64,000 nucleotides of DNA from an uncultured Prolixibacteraceae bacterium. GTDB taxonomy: Bacteria; Bacteroidota; Bacteroidia; Bacteroidales; Prolixibacteraceae. The position numbers and the translations under genes are program-made. Numbering within the stretch: the stretch's first letter is position 1; the number at the start of each line of letters is the position of its first letter. The stretch lies in assembly GCA_937915865.1 (NCBI GenBank), contig CALGIG010000034.1, positions 62,001 through 126,000 of the forward strand, in the 5' to 3' direction. Shown in pieces: positions 18,333 through 25,870 of the stretch. A model generated the notes under the pieces. The model was given only the letters and a program-made list of their open reading frames with translations, made no database searches and was not told where the DNA came from.

Positions 18333-19715
18333 ATGGAATTTATCACCAAATTCTTCAAGCTACAGGAAAATAAAACGTCTGTACGCACCGAGATCGTCGC
18401 CGGTATAACTACTTTCATGACTATGGCTTACATTCTTTTCCTTAATCCGAATATTTTATCGGCTACCGGAATGGATAAAAATGCTGTATTCTTTGCTACT
18501 GCTATTGCTGCCGGATTTGTAACTATTGCTATGGGTTTGGTTGCCAACTTCCCCATTGCTCTTGCTCCCGGAATGGGTTTGAATGCTTTCTTTGCAACCG
18601 TTGCTCTTGCAGGCGTTGGAATGCCCTGGAAAGTGGCGCTTGGAGCTGTGTTCATTTCAGGATGTATTTTTATTTTGCTCACCATTACCAAAGTTCGTCA
18701 AATTTTGGTTGTAGCTGTTCCTCAATCGCTCAAAATAGCAATCACCGTTGGTATAGGTTTGTTTATCACCATTATCGGATTGAAACTTTCTGATATTATG
18801 TCGGTTTCCGCAAACGTAATTCCGCCGACACTCGAAAAATTAAATGCAACAAAAGGTCAGGCTGGATTAATGTTCTTTGAATGGAATATTGGAATTGGCA
18901 GTTTTAAAGATCCAAGTATGTTGCTTTGCCTTATAGGTTTGGCTATTTCTGCAGCCTTAATGGCCTTGCGCGTTAAAGGTTCCTTGTTAATAGGTATCAT
19001 TGTTACAACAATTATTGGTATCCCGATGGGAGTTACCAAAATCGCCGATGGTTTTTCGCCAATCGCCCTTCCTGATTTCTCGAACCTCGCCGTTTTTGCT
19101 CTTGATATTAAAGGCGCTTTAAGCATGGGTATCTGGACTGTTGTGTTCACTTTTACATTTGTTGAATTGTTCGATACATTTGGAACATTGGTTGGTACAG
19201 CCAACAAGGCCGGATTGATTGATAAAAACGGAAACTCTCCAAAAATTGGGAAAGCCATGTTGGTCGACGCGTTTGGCGTTTCGTTTGGAGCTTTAATGGG
19301 AACCAGCACCATAACTGCTTATGTTGAAAGTGCCGCTGGTATTGGCGAAGGTGGTCGTACAGGATTAACTGCAGTAACGACAGGTATTTTGTTTTTGATT
19401 GCGTTGATTTTGGCGCCTTTGGCAACATTGATCCCAAATGCAGCCACAGCTCCTGCTTTGATTATTGTTGGATTGCTGATGGTTTCTGCTATTAAAGAAA
19501 TCAACTTCGACGATTTTACTGAAGGCTTACCTGCCTTTATGTGTATTGTAATGATGCCTTTTACTTACAGCATAGCTAATGGTGTTGCTGCCGGTATTAT
19601 TTTCTACACTTTGTTGAAAGTGTTAACCGGGAAAGCAAAAAGTGTACATTGGATGATGTATTTACTCTTTTTCCTGGTTGTTGTCCGATATATATTTCTT
19701 ACCGAAGCCGCCTGA
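18333..19715 (+). CDS. NCS2-family purine (adenine/guanine/hypoxanthine) permease
   Basis: Inner-membrane nucleobase:cation symporter of 460 residues, AzgA/PbuG type. It begins with FFKLQENKTSVRTEIVAG, and has the family patterns AGITTFMTMAYILFLNP, ALAPGMGLNAFF and FVELFDTFGTLVG; some 12-14 hydrophobic helices are evident. The GMGLNAFF region corresponds to the substrate-contact helix of purine transporters. It is translationally close (12 bases) to the Tsx-like channel gene and is followed by a strong terminator, defining a two-gene uptake operon. Confidence 0.9.
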   Translation: MEFITKFFKLQENKTSVRTEIVAGITTFMTMAYILFLNPNILSATGMDKNAVFFATAIAAGFVTIAMGLVANFPIALAPGMGLNAFFATVALAGVGMPWKVALGAVFISGCIFILLTITKVRQILVVAVPQSLKIAITVGIGLFITIIGLKLSDIMSVSANVIPPTLEKLNATKGQAGLMFFEWNIGIGSFKDPSMLLCLIGLAISAALMALRVKGSLLIGIIVTTIIGIPMGVTKIADGFSPIALPDFSNLAVFALDIKGALSMGIWTVVFTFTFVELFDTFGTLVGTANKAGLIDKNGNSPKIGKAMLVDAFGVSFGALMGTSTITAYVESAAGIGEGGRTGLTAVTTGILFLIALILAPLATLIPNAATAPALIIVGLLMVSAIKEINFDDFTEGLPAFMCIVMMPFTYSIANGVAAGIIFYTLLKVLTGKAKSVHWMMYLLFFLVVVRYIFLTEAA

Positions 19716-19736
19716 TACATTAAAGAAATATATTTT

Positions 19737-19764
19737 AAAGCTCCTCAATTTGGGGAGCTTTTTT
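19737..19764 (+). terminator. Terminator of the nucleobase uptake operon
   Basis: Stem AAGCTCC / GGAGCTT with a short loop followed by a run of T, 22 bases after the permease stop codon. Confidence 0.85.
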
Positions 19765-19765
19765 A

Positions 19766-20117
19766 TTTGTTCCAATAGTCTTCATCGCAAATTCACTTTC
19801 CATAGAAATTCTCTCCATTGACTAAGGGCAGGTTTGGCCTCTTTTACCAGTATTATGTGGTGATTAATTGGTGGTTGTTTGTTTATTTTTCTGCATTGGT
19901 CCTGGCATTCTTCGATTCTTATGAAATGTTAAAAAACGTTAATTTTACAAATAGGTAAGGTTACAACTTACTTGTTTTTCGTTTAGTTTTGTTTTGTCAT
20001 TTCACCTATATATTCCTGTAAATCAATATATATAGCAAGGGAGTTTTGTGTTTGGTCCGGGATTTTTTTTAGAAACTTAAAATATATTAACAATAAATAT
20101 AAATTCTTATATCATCT
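19766..20117. other. AT-rich spacer upstream of two small unknown genes
   Basis: No open frame of credible coding character. It holds weak inverted repeats (GTAAG..CTTAC near 19955-19971 and TATATATT..AATATATA near 20008-20033). I see no clear promoter consensus and no RNA family that I recognise. Confidence 0.5.
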
Positions 20118-20429
20118 ATGTCAAAAATTCATCTACAACAATTAACCAAAGTTCAGGCTTTAATTGCGGGACTTAAATCCAATATCGAACTAGTGAAAGA
20201 TAAGGGAATTGATAAACAGTTTATTCAGAAGCTAGAAGTTGAAAGCATTCAGGCTGAGGAATGTAATACTGAATGTGACAAACTAAAATTTGAGCTCAAA
20301 AACAAGGTTCGAAGAACAAACATGCAATTCGACGAAGTAAAACGAATGACGCTTCACGCAAAGAAGATCGTTAAAATGAGTTACGACAAAGATAAATGGA
20401 AAGAGTTTGGTATTTCTGACCTTCGATAA
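20118..20429 (+). CDS. Small helical protein of unknown function
   Basis: A 103-residue protein that I do not recognise. It is hydrophilic, almost entirely helix-forming and rich in Lys/Glu, with a central ECNTECDKLKFELKNKVRR segment that could form a coiled coil; two cysteines lie within it. There is no signal peptide or membrane segment. It begins with ATG after a long AT-rich leader and is followed 16 bases later by another small unknown gene with a good ribosome-binding site, which argues that both are real and cotranscribed. The strong basic character near the C-terminus might suit a nucleic-acid or protein-binding role, but nothing in the sequence shows it. Confidence 0.6.
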   Translation: MSKIHLQQLTKVQALIAGLKSNIELVKDKGIDKQFIQKLEVESIQAEECNTECDKLKFELKNKVRRTNMQFDEVKRMTLHAKKIVKMSYDKDKWKEFGISDLR

Positions 20430-20445
20430 AATAGGAGAAATCAGT

Positions 20446-20721
20446 ATGAATAGTAAAGTATCGTTGATTAATTTGACAACCGAAAACATAAAAGATTTGG
20501 ATGAAGAAGATATTTTCGAATTTCTTACAAATGAATTGTCAGGTTTAGAAAAAGATAAACGTTCGGAATATGTGAAAATAATTAGTACAACGTTCGATAT
20601 CAGGTCGGTAAGTTCCAAAAATAGAGGGTTAAGAGCTGATTTGAAGATGTTTGGCTTCAAGTTTTTTTCAATACCAAACGACAATAAGTTTGTAATGGGA
20701 ATTAAACGGAAAGGACTTTAA
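20446..20721 (+). CDS. Small protein of unknown function
   Basis: A 91-residue protein not recognised. The ATG at 20446 is chosen because AGGAG lies eight bases upstream; the longer frame starting at 20407 would overlap the previous gene. The N-terminal half is acidic and helical (LTTENIKDLDEEDIFEFL), the C-terminal half basic with short strands (KFFSIPNDNKFVMGIKRKGL). No membrane or signal segment. It is the second gene of a small two-gene unit and is followed by a hairpin. Codon use looks like that of its neighbours. Confidence 0.6.
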   Translation: MNSKVSLINLTTENIKDLDEEDIFEFLTNELSGLEKDKRSEYVKIISTTFDIRSVSSKNRGLRADLKMFGFKFFSIPNDNKFVMGIKRKGL

Positions 20722-20794
20722 AATCAGGAAATAATACAGTTCGCAGTTCAGGGATAAAATCTTAGGAAGTTTGTTTTAGCCCTCGCGCTTCAGT

Positions 20795-20825
20795 AAAGTG
20801 GAGGGGATGATTTCCCCTCCGCTTT
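20795..20825. terminator. Hairpin between convergent small genes and fabF-like gene
   Basis: Strong stem GGAGGGG / CCCCTCC extended by AAAG / CTTT with a 7-base loop. It lies between two convergent genes and has no clear T tract on either strand, so it may act as a bidirectional transcription end or RNA-stabilising stem. Confidence 0.6.
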
Positions 20826-20836
20826 GTATACCAGAA

Positions 20837-22081
20837 TTAATTTTCATATTTCTGAAAAAGTGTACTTACTATGTGTCCGCCAAAACCAAACGAGTTATTC
20901 AATGCGGTTCTTACTGGTTGGTGACATAATGTTTGCTCAACCCTGATTCGCGGATCAATAGCAGTATCGCGGTTTTGGATGTTAATTGTAGGTGGAATAA
21001 GGTCGTTTTTTACAGCCAAAACACAGCACATTGCTTCAATCGCCCCGGCGGCTCCCAGAAGATGCCCGGTCATTGATTTGGTTCCTCCCACAGCTACTTT
21101 CTCCATACAATCAACAAAAACCGTAGCGATCGCTTTTGATTCACTGATGTCGCCAACTGGTGTGGACGTAGCATGTGCATTTATATAGCTAATTTCCTCA
21201 GGTTTTAGTCTGGCTTCGCGCATGGCTTCACGCATGGCCAATTGGGCTCCAAGTCCTTCGGGATGCGAGCCTGTAATATGATACGCGTCAGAAGCTAAAC
21301 CATAAGCAGTCATTTCAGCATAAATTTTTGCACCACGTTGTTTGGCATGTTCCAGTTCTTCGAGCATAAGCACACCAGCCCCTTCTCCAAGTACAAATCC
21401 GTCACGGCTTTGGTCGAATGGTCGTGAAGCCGATTCGGGTGTGTCGTTTCGTTCAGAAAGTGCTTTAATTACACTGAAACCACTTACAGCAGCAATCGCG
21501 ATAGGCGCTTCAGAACCACCAGCCAACATAACATCAGCTTTTCCCAATTTAATCAGGTTATATGAATCACATAGCGCATGGTTCGATGAAGAACAGGCTG
21601 AAACAGTAGCATAACTGGCGCCTCGTAATCCATATTTAATTGATATTAACCCCGATCCCATGTTGGGAATCATTTTTGTAATGAAAAAAGGGTTCATTCG
21701 GCCTCTTGATTCAGGAGCAAAATACTCCTGAATTTGTTTTTCAAGAGTACCGATTCCGCCAATGCCTGTTGCCCATATTACCCCACAACGCGAACGATCT
21801 GTTTTTTCAAAATCTATTTGCGAATCAGATATACATTCATGTGTAGCGGCAAGTGCATATTGTGAATATAAATCATTTTTCCGGGCTTCTGTTTTTTCCA
21901 TATACAGGAAAGGATCAAATCCTTTCACTTCGCAGGCAAATTGTGTTTTAAGTCCTGACGCGTCGAATTTTGTGATAGCAGCGGCGCCACTTTTCCCCTG
22001 TTTAAGGGCTTCCCAGTATTCGGCAACAGAGTTACCAAGTGGGGTAATGGCCCCAAGTCCTGTAATAACAACTCGTTTCAT
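20837..22081 (-). CDS. Beta-ketoacyl-ACP synthase II-type enzyme (FabF paralogue)
   Basis: A 414-residue condensing enzyme of the KAS I/II family. The Cys-His-His triad is in place: C163 in TVSACSSS (normally TACAT/S in FabF, so the site context differs), the first histidine in INAHATSTPVGD and the second in TGHLLGAAG. It would extend acyl chains on acyl carrier protein using malonyl-ACP. No acpP gene is adjacent; instead the gene follows a TetR regulator by 12 bases. That suggests a regulated accessory condensing enzyme rather than the housekeeping FabF. I therefore leave the symbol blank. Confidence 0.85.
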   Translation of the reverse strand: MKRVVITGLGAITPLGNSVAEYWEALKQGKSGAAAITKFDASGLKTQFACEVKGFDPFLYMEKTEARKNDLYSQYALAATHECISDSQIDFEKTDRSRCGVIWATGIGGIGTLEKQIQEYFAPESRGRMNPFFITKMIPNMGSGLISIKYGLRGASYATVSACSSSNHALCDSYNLIKLGKADVMLAGGSEAPIAIAAVSGFSVIKALSERNDTPESASRPFDQSRDGFVLGEGAGVLMLEELEHAKQRGAKIYAEMTAYGLASDAYHITGSHPEGLGAQLAMREAMREARLKPEEISYINAHATSTPVGDISESKAIATVFVDCMEKVAVGGTKSMTGHLLGAAGAIEAMCCVLAVKNDLIPPTINIQNRDTAIDPRIRVEQTLCHQPVRTALNNSFGFGGHIVSTLFQKYEN

Positions 22082-22093
22082 TCGTAATGGTAA

Positions 22094-22675
22094 TTATTGT
22101 TGATTTTTATTTTCAATAGGCGAAATTTCTTCCCAAATCGATTGGTGCACGCTTTTAAATGTGTGTTTTCCTAAAACGCGGGCAAGTTGAAGCCCGGCTA
22201 CCAATGAAGAAAGGATTTGAAGGGCCTGATCATTGGATGGAATATTAAACCGAAATAACCCTTTTTGCCTGCCTTTCTCAAGAGTTTCAGCAATCCAGCC
22301 CAAAATTCGTTCAACCATTTTTTGGAGTTCCTGCTGCATGGGCTCACTAAGGGTGTTAATATCAGTTCCGAGTGATCCGATGATGCATATCTTGTTTTCG
22401 CGGTTACATTTTAAGTAAAGTTTCATGAATGATTCCAACTGGTGCCATTCGTCAAAACTTCGGTTTTGCATATTCTCAACCATTTCTTCAAACCGCTGAC
22501 GATTGGTTTTCAATATGCTTGTGCCTAATGTTTCTTTACTGGGAAAATAATAATGTACCGCAGCATTTTTAATGCCCATCGCTGTTGAAATATCCTGATA
22601 ACTAAAGCCATTGTATCCTTTGGTCAGGATCAGTTCTTCGCCAAGCTCAAGTATTTTTTCGCGTGTTACCGACAT
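22094..22675 (-). CDS. TetR-family regulator of the adjacent ketoacyl-ACP synthase
   Basis: A 193-residue repressor-type regulator. The N-terminal helix-turn-helix reads YQDISTAMGIKNAAVHYYF with the conserved FPSKETLG that follows; the ligand domain has the YxaF/AcrR_N-like pattern of a small-molecule sensor. It is the first gene of a two-gene unit with the FabF paralogue. A perfect inverted repeat (22704-22719) overlaps the predicted -7 box upstream of its start codon, so autorepression is likely. The ligand may be an acyl compound, as suggested by the neighbour, but this is inference. Confidence 0.88.
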   Translation of the reverse strand: MSVTREKILELGEELILTKGYNGFSYQDISTAMGIKNAAVHYYFPSKETLGTSILKTNRQRFEEMVENMQNRSFDEWHQLESFMKLYLKCNRENKICIIGSLGTDINTLSEPMQQELQKMVERILGWIAETLEKGRQKGLFRFNIPSNDQALQILSSLVAGLQLARVLGKHTFKSVHQSIWEEISPIENKNQQ

Positions 22676-22697
22676 TCATTAAGTATTAATATTGGCG

Positions 22698-22719
22698 CAA
22701 ATATACTTACTAATAAGTA
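22698..22719 (-). promoter_or_regulatory. Promoter with overlapping TetR operator
   Basis: TATATTTG on the minus strand (22698-22705) matches the TAnnTTTG -7 box. It is overlapped by the perfect inverted repeat TACTTA / TAAGTA with a 4-base spacer (22704-22719), placed 28 bases before the TetR start. This is a typical repressor-over-promoter layout. Confidence 0.65.
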
Positions 22720-22933
22720 AAATCAAAACTTATAATGAAAAGAATTTTAATGAATTACAAAATCCAATTTTAAAACTTATTGACTGAAAATTTGAAAAAG
22801 GAGAAAACTAGCAGACAACTAACGGTAAAGATGGTACTTACGGTTTAGTGGTGTTTTTGTTGTTATTGGCAAGAACTTTAGAATTTAGAATTTCTCTTCA
22901 TCTTTTTGCCGATAAAATAGTGGGAGAGGAGCT

Positions 22934-23800
22934 TTATCTTCCTTTCGATTCAAAAGTCCTTGGAATTGGCAGGCTAAACTTCATAAATTGTCTGGTTACG
23001 GGGTGCTCAAATTCCAGCCTATATGAAAGAAGTTTGATGGCTTTCACAGTCCGGTCGTCGTCGTTATAGCGCCGGTCGCCCACAATGGGACAGCCGATGG
23101 ATGAGAGGTGGATGCGGATTTGGTTTTTCCGTCCGGTTTCAAGCTTTATTTCAATTAAAGCAAAAGGAGACATAGTTTTGAGCACGCGGTAATGCGTAAT
23201 AGCTTCTTTCGAGTCGGGAACCTCTTGTTCGTATGAAACCATTTTCATGTGGTCTTCTTCGCGCAACCATGAATGGATTGTGCCGCTTTTTTCGGCTGGA
23301 ATAGCAGTTGTTTGTGCTACGTAAAATTTGTTTATCTGTTTCCAGTTTTCCTGGAGTTTTTCCTTTACAGCCTCTGATCGTGCAAACATGATCAATCCTT
23401 CCACGGCCTTGTCGAGCCGGTGTACTACAAAAAGTTGTTCGCGCATGCCATATTTGCTTCGCAGGTAGCTCCTGATTTGAGTAAACAGTGTCTGACCTTC
23501 TTTCAACGTATCGCCGCTCGATACAATTCCTGTAGGTTTGTGGGCCACAATCAGCCATTTATCTTCATAAACTATACGTAGTCTAAAATCGTCAACTTTA
23601 ACCGTTTTGATCGTTTCCTTCTGCAAAAATTCGATAACCTGGCCTTTTAAAACTGCGTCGACAGGTCGCTTTAATATTGCATCACCACACTTTACTTTGT
23701 GGTTTTCGATCATCTTTTTGGCTTTCGAATTCGACATTCCGGGATGGTAGGTCAGAATGAGTTCGAGGAGCGAGCAGTCGGTTTTCGCGGTAAATTTCAT
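22934..23800 (-). CDS. RluA-family pseudouridine synthase
   Basis: A 288-residue RNA pseudouridine synthase. An S4-like RNA-binding region occupies residues 10-60, followed by the catalytic domain with the active aspartate D130 in HRLDKAVEGL (the common form is HRLDxxTSG, so AVE is a variant) and the C-terminal RIHLSSIGCPIVGD motif. The family modifies uridines of 23S rRNA or tRNA; which site is not readable. It is a single gene flanked by a palindromic spacer. Confidence 0.88.
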   Translation of the reverse strand: MKFTAKTDCSLLELILTYHPGMSNSKAKKMIENHKVKCGDAILKRPVDAVLKGQVIEFLQKETIKTVKVDDFRLRIVYEDKWLIVAHKPTGIVSSGDTLKEGQTLFTQIRSYLRSKYGMREQLFVVHRLDKAVEGLIMFARSEAVKEKLQENWKQINKFYVAQTTAIPAEKSGTIHSWLREEDHMKMVSYEQEVPDSKEAITHYRVLKTMSPFALIEIKLETGRKNQIRIHLSSIGCPIVGDRRYNDDDRTVKAIKLLSYRLEFEHPVTRQFMKFSLPIPRTFESKGR

Positions 23801-23816
23801 GGTTTATTGTTTGTTC

Positions 23817-23886
23817 ACCACATAGACACATAGGTCACATAGTTTTAAATTAAAATTCTCCTATGTGTTCTATGTGCCTATGTGGT
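23817..23886. repeat. Palindrome built of CACATAG / CTATGTG heptamers
   Basis: Three CACATAG-type heptamers on the left and three CTATGTG-type heptamers on the right flank an AT-rich loop (TTTTAAATTAAAATT), forming an imperfect hairpin in the spacer between two tandem minus-strand genes. It may end transcription of the upstream gene but also resembles the other 7-bp-periodic spacers. Confidence 0.6.
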
Positions 23887-23896
23887 TATATTTCAA

Positions 23897-24790
23897 TTAA
23901 ATTGTTAGTCGTAAAAAAGTTCCAAGCGGCAACTGGATGCCGGTTTGCGAAAGCAGGAAAAACTCGCCGAATTCTTTTTCGGCAGGTTCGAGGTAATCGG
24001 CCACTACATTGTTGCCAATAAGCGACGAAAAACCCAGCGAATACAGGTTCAGCACCAAAAAGCTACCTTTGCCGTCGAGTAGTTTGGCGCAGAGGCTCAT
24101 CAACTCGTTGAAGTTTTCTTCCAAAACCCACTTTTCGCCAGTTGGTCCGCGCCCGTAAGCAGGCGGGTCGAGGATAATTCCGTGGTATTTTTTGCCGCGG
24201 GTCACCTCGCGTTTCACGAATTTGAGGGCATCTTCCACCAGCCAGCGGATGTCGCGCAATCCGGTCAGTTCCATGTTTTCGCGCGCCCAGGTAATCACGT
24301 TTTTCACGGCGTCAACATGCGTGATGTCGGCCCCGGCAGCTTTGGCCGCCAGCGATGCGCCCCCGGTGTAGGCAAACAGGTTGAGCACCTTGCAGCCGTT
24401 TCCGGCCTTTTTCACTTTCTGGCTGATGTATTTCCAATTTTCGGCCTGCTCCGGAAAAACACCGATGTGGCCAAAAGTAGTTAGGCTGAGCTTAAACTGA
24501 AGTTTGGTCTGGTCCAGATCGTAGCCGATGGTCCAGCTTTCAGGCATTTTTTTGAAGAAAGTCCAGCCTCCGTTTTCTTCGGTGGCAAAGCGGTAAGCCT
24601 TTTTCTGCTTGTCGCGGGTATAGCGGGCGTGAGTAATTTTTTCCCATTCGCTTTCTGGCATCCGTTTGTTCCAGATGGCCTGAGGTTCCGGACGAATCAA
24701 TGTATATTTTCCGAAACGTTCCAGTTTTTCAAAACCGCCACAATCAATCAGTTCATAGTCTTTCCACCCTTTTGCCTGAAGTAAATTCAT
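23897..24790 (-). CDS. Class I SAM-dependent RNA methyltransferase (RlmI-like)
   Basis: A 297-residue methyltransferase of the COG1092 rRNA-methylase group. The SAM loop LFAYTGGASLAAKAAGA is typical, and the catalytic motif DPPAYGRGPTG follows about 90 residues later; an N-terminal beta-rich part (LERFGKYTLIRPEPQAIW) matches the group. Substrate rRNA position is not readable. The ATG at 24790 is preferred over an ATG nine codons upstream because a TAACTTTG box at 24815-24822 would otherwise lie inside the coding region. Local GC content is clearly higher than in neighbouring genes. Confidence 0.82.
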   Translation of the reverse strand: MNLLQAKGWKDYELIDCGGFEKLERFGKYTLIRPEPQAIWNKRMPESEWEKITHARYTRDKQKKAYRFATEENGGWTFFKKMPESWTIGYDLDQTKLQFKLSLTTFGHIGVFPEQAENWKYISQKVKKAGNGCKVLNLFAYTGGASLAAKAAGADITHVDAVKNVITWARENMELTGLRDIRWLVEDALKFVKREVTRGKKYHGIILDPPAYGRGPTGEKWVLEENFNELMSLCAKLLDGKGSFLVLNLYSLGFSSLIGNNVVADYLEPAEKEFGEFFLLSQTGIQLPLGTFLRLTI

Positions 24791-24814
24791 TTTTTTAGTT
24801 TGAAAATGTTGCTG

Positions 24815-24822
24815 CAAAGTTA
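24815..24822 (-). promoter_or_regulatory. -7 box for the RlmI-like methyltransferase
   Basis: TAACTTTG on the minus strand matches TAnnTTTG; it is 24 bases upstream of the chosen ATG at 24790 and helps decide that start. Confidence 0.45.
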
Positions 24823-24880
24823 GTTGAAAAATTGGAAGAGGTTTAATGTTACGAGTTTCGGGTTTCGATTGCTGAGTTTT

Positions 24881-24913
24881 AGTCAGGGTTTCACTTTAAG
24901 TGAAGCCCTGACT
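24881..24913. repeat. Large near-perfect palindrome in a divergent spacer
   Basis: Two 16-base arms (24881-24896 and 24898-24913) starting AGTCAGGG and ending CCCTGACT, with one G-U type mismatch, close around a single base. It sits between the divergent RlmI-like and TrmH-like genes and would fold into a very stable hairpin. There is no T tract, so it is not an obvious terminator. A heptamer-like run (CTGCAAACTGTGACTGGTAA) follows at 24942-24961. Confidence 0.7.
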
Positions 24914-24988
24914 GGTATGACGAGCAAACAAACTGAACAAATAACTGCAAACTGTGACTGGTAACTGCGACTTTTCGAAATAAGCTTC

Positions 24989-24996
24989 TAATTTTG
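24989..24996 (+). promoter_or_regulatory. Possible -7 box for the TrmH-family gene
   Basis: TAATTTTG matches TAnnTTTG, 12 bases before the ATG at 25009. The distance is short and no -33 box is seen. Confidence 0.3.
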
Positions 24997-25008
24997 AGGT
25001 TGATTAAA

Positions 25009-25827
25009 ATGAACACCAATATGTTTTTCCGCGATCCGATAACCAGCGCTCAGAATCAGCGAATCAAGAACTTTGCACACCTTCAAAAAGCCAGGGAGCG
25101 AAAAGTACAAAATGTGTTTATCGTTGAGGGCGAAAAGGAATATTGCCGCGCGATTGAATACGACTACCAGTTTACGGCCATTTTTGTATGTTTCGATGTG
25201 ATTCCTGAACCTTATTTTCGAACTATTTCGGCCAATGTAAGTGCTGATGCTGAGGTTTTCCCAGTGTCAAAAGAGGTATTCGAGAAAATTGCTTACCGCG
25301 AAGGAAGTGGAGGTATAATTGCTCTTACCCGGCCTAAAAGCCATTCGTTGAGCGACCTGAAATTGCCCGAAAAACCCCTGTTACTGGTGCTCGAAGCCGT
25401 TGAAAAACCCGGTAATCTGGGCGCTTTATTGCGCACGGCCGATGCTGCCGGAATCGATGCGGTGGTGGTTTGCGATCCGCAGACCGACATTTACAACCCG
25501 AATGTGGTGCGGTCGAGCATTGGCTGTTTGTTCAGTGTTCCACTGGCTGTTTGCAATTCTCAGGAAGCTATTTCGTGGATGAAGCAAAAAGGAATCAGCA
25601 TTTATTGCACGTACCTGAAGGCAGCAGTTCCCTATACTGAAGTGGATTTCACCCGCGCTTCGGCCATTGTGATGGGCACCGAGGCCGATGGAATCACCGA
25701 TTTGTGGGTCGATTCGGCTGACCAAAATATCATCATCCCAATGCAGGGCAGCGCCGATTCAATGAATGTTTCGACAGCCGCAGCCGTGGTGGTTTTTGAG
25801 GCTTGCAGGCAACGAGGGTTTCAGTAA
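25009..25827 (+). CDS. TrmH/SpoU-family RNA 2'-O-methyltransferase
   Basis: A 272-residue SPOUT methyltransferase. The three class motifs are visible: EKPGNLGALLRTADA (motif 1), IVMGTEADGI (motif 2) and IPMQGSADSMNVSTAAAV (motif 3), which form the knotted SAM site. An N-terminal substrate-binding domain (HLQKARERKVQNVFIVEGEK, residues 20-40) places it with the RlmB/TrmH subgroup acting on 23S rRNA or tRNA ribose. The ATG at 25009 is used; the TTG at 24994 overlaps the likely -7 box. It is divergent from the RlmI-like gene across the large palindrome. Confidence 0.88.
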   Translation: MNTNMFFRDPITSAQNQRIKNFAHLQKARERKVQNVFIVEGEKEYCRAIEYDYQFTAIFVCFDVIPEPYFRTISANVSADAEVFPVSKEVFEKIAYREGSGGIIALTRPKSHSLSDLKLPEKPLLLVLEAVEKPGNLGALLRTADAAGIDAVVVCDPQTDIYNPNVVRSSIGCLFSVPLAVCNSQEAISWMKQKGISIYCTYLKAAVPYTEVDFTRASAIVMGTEADGITDLWVDSADQNIIIPMQGSADSMNVSTAAAVVVFEACRQRGFQ

Positions 25828-25870
25828 AATACAGTAAATGAAAAGGTCAGGCGTGGATTATTTTCCTAGG

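Noticed and set aside
19766..20117. Possible small RNA or tRNA gene
   Set aside because: No cloverleaf-like pairing or terminator is visible; the weak repeats are too degenerate.
22848..23069. Plus-strand open frame overlapping the pseudouridine synthase
   Set aside because: It is the antisense shadow of a well-supported gene and has no motif or ribosome-binding site.
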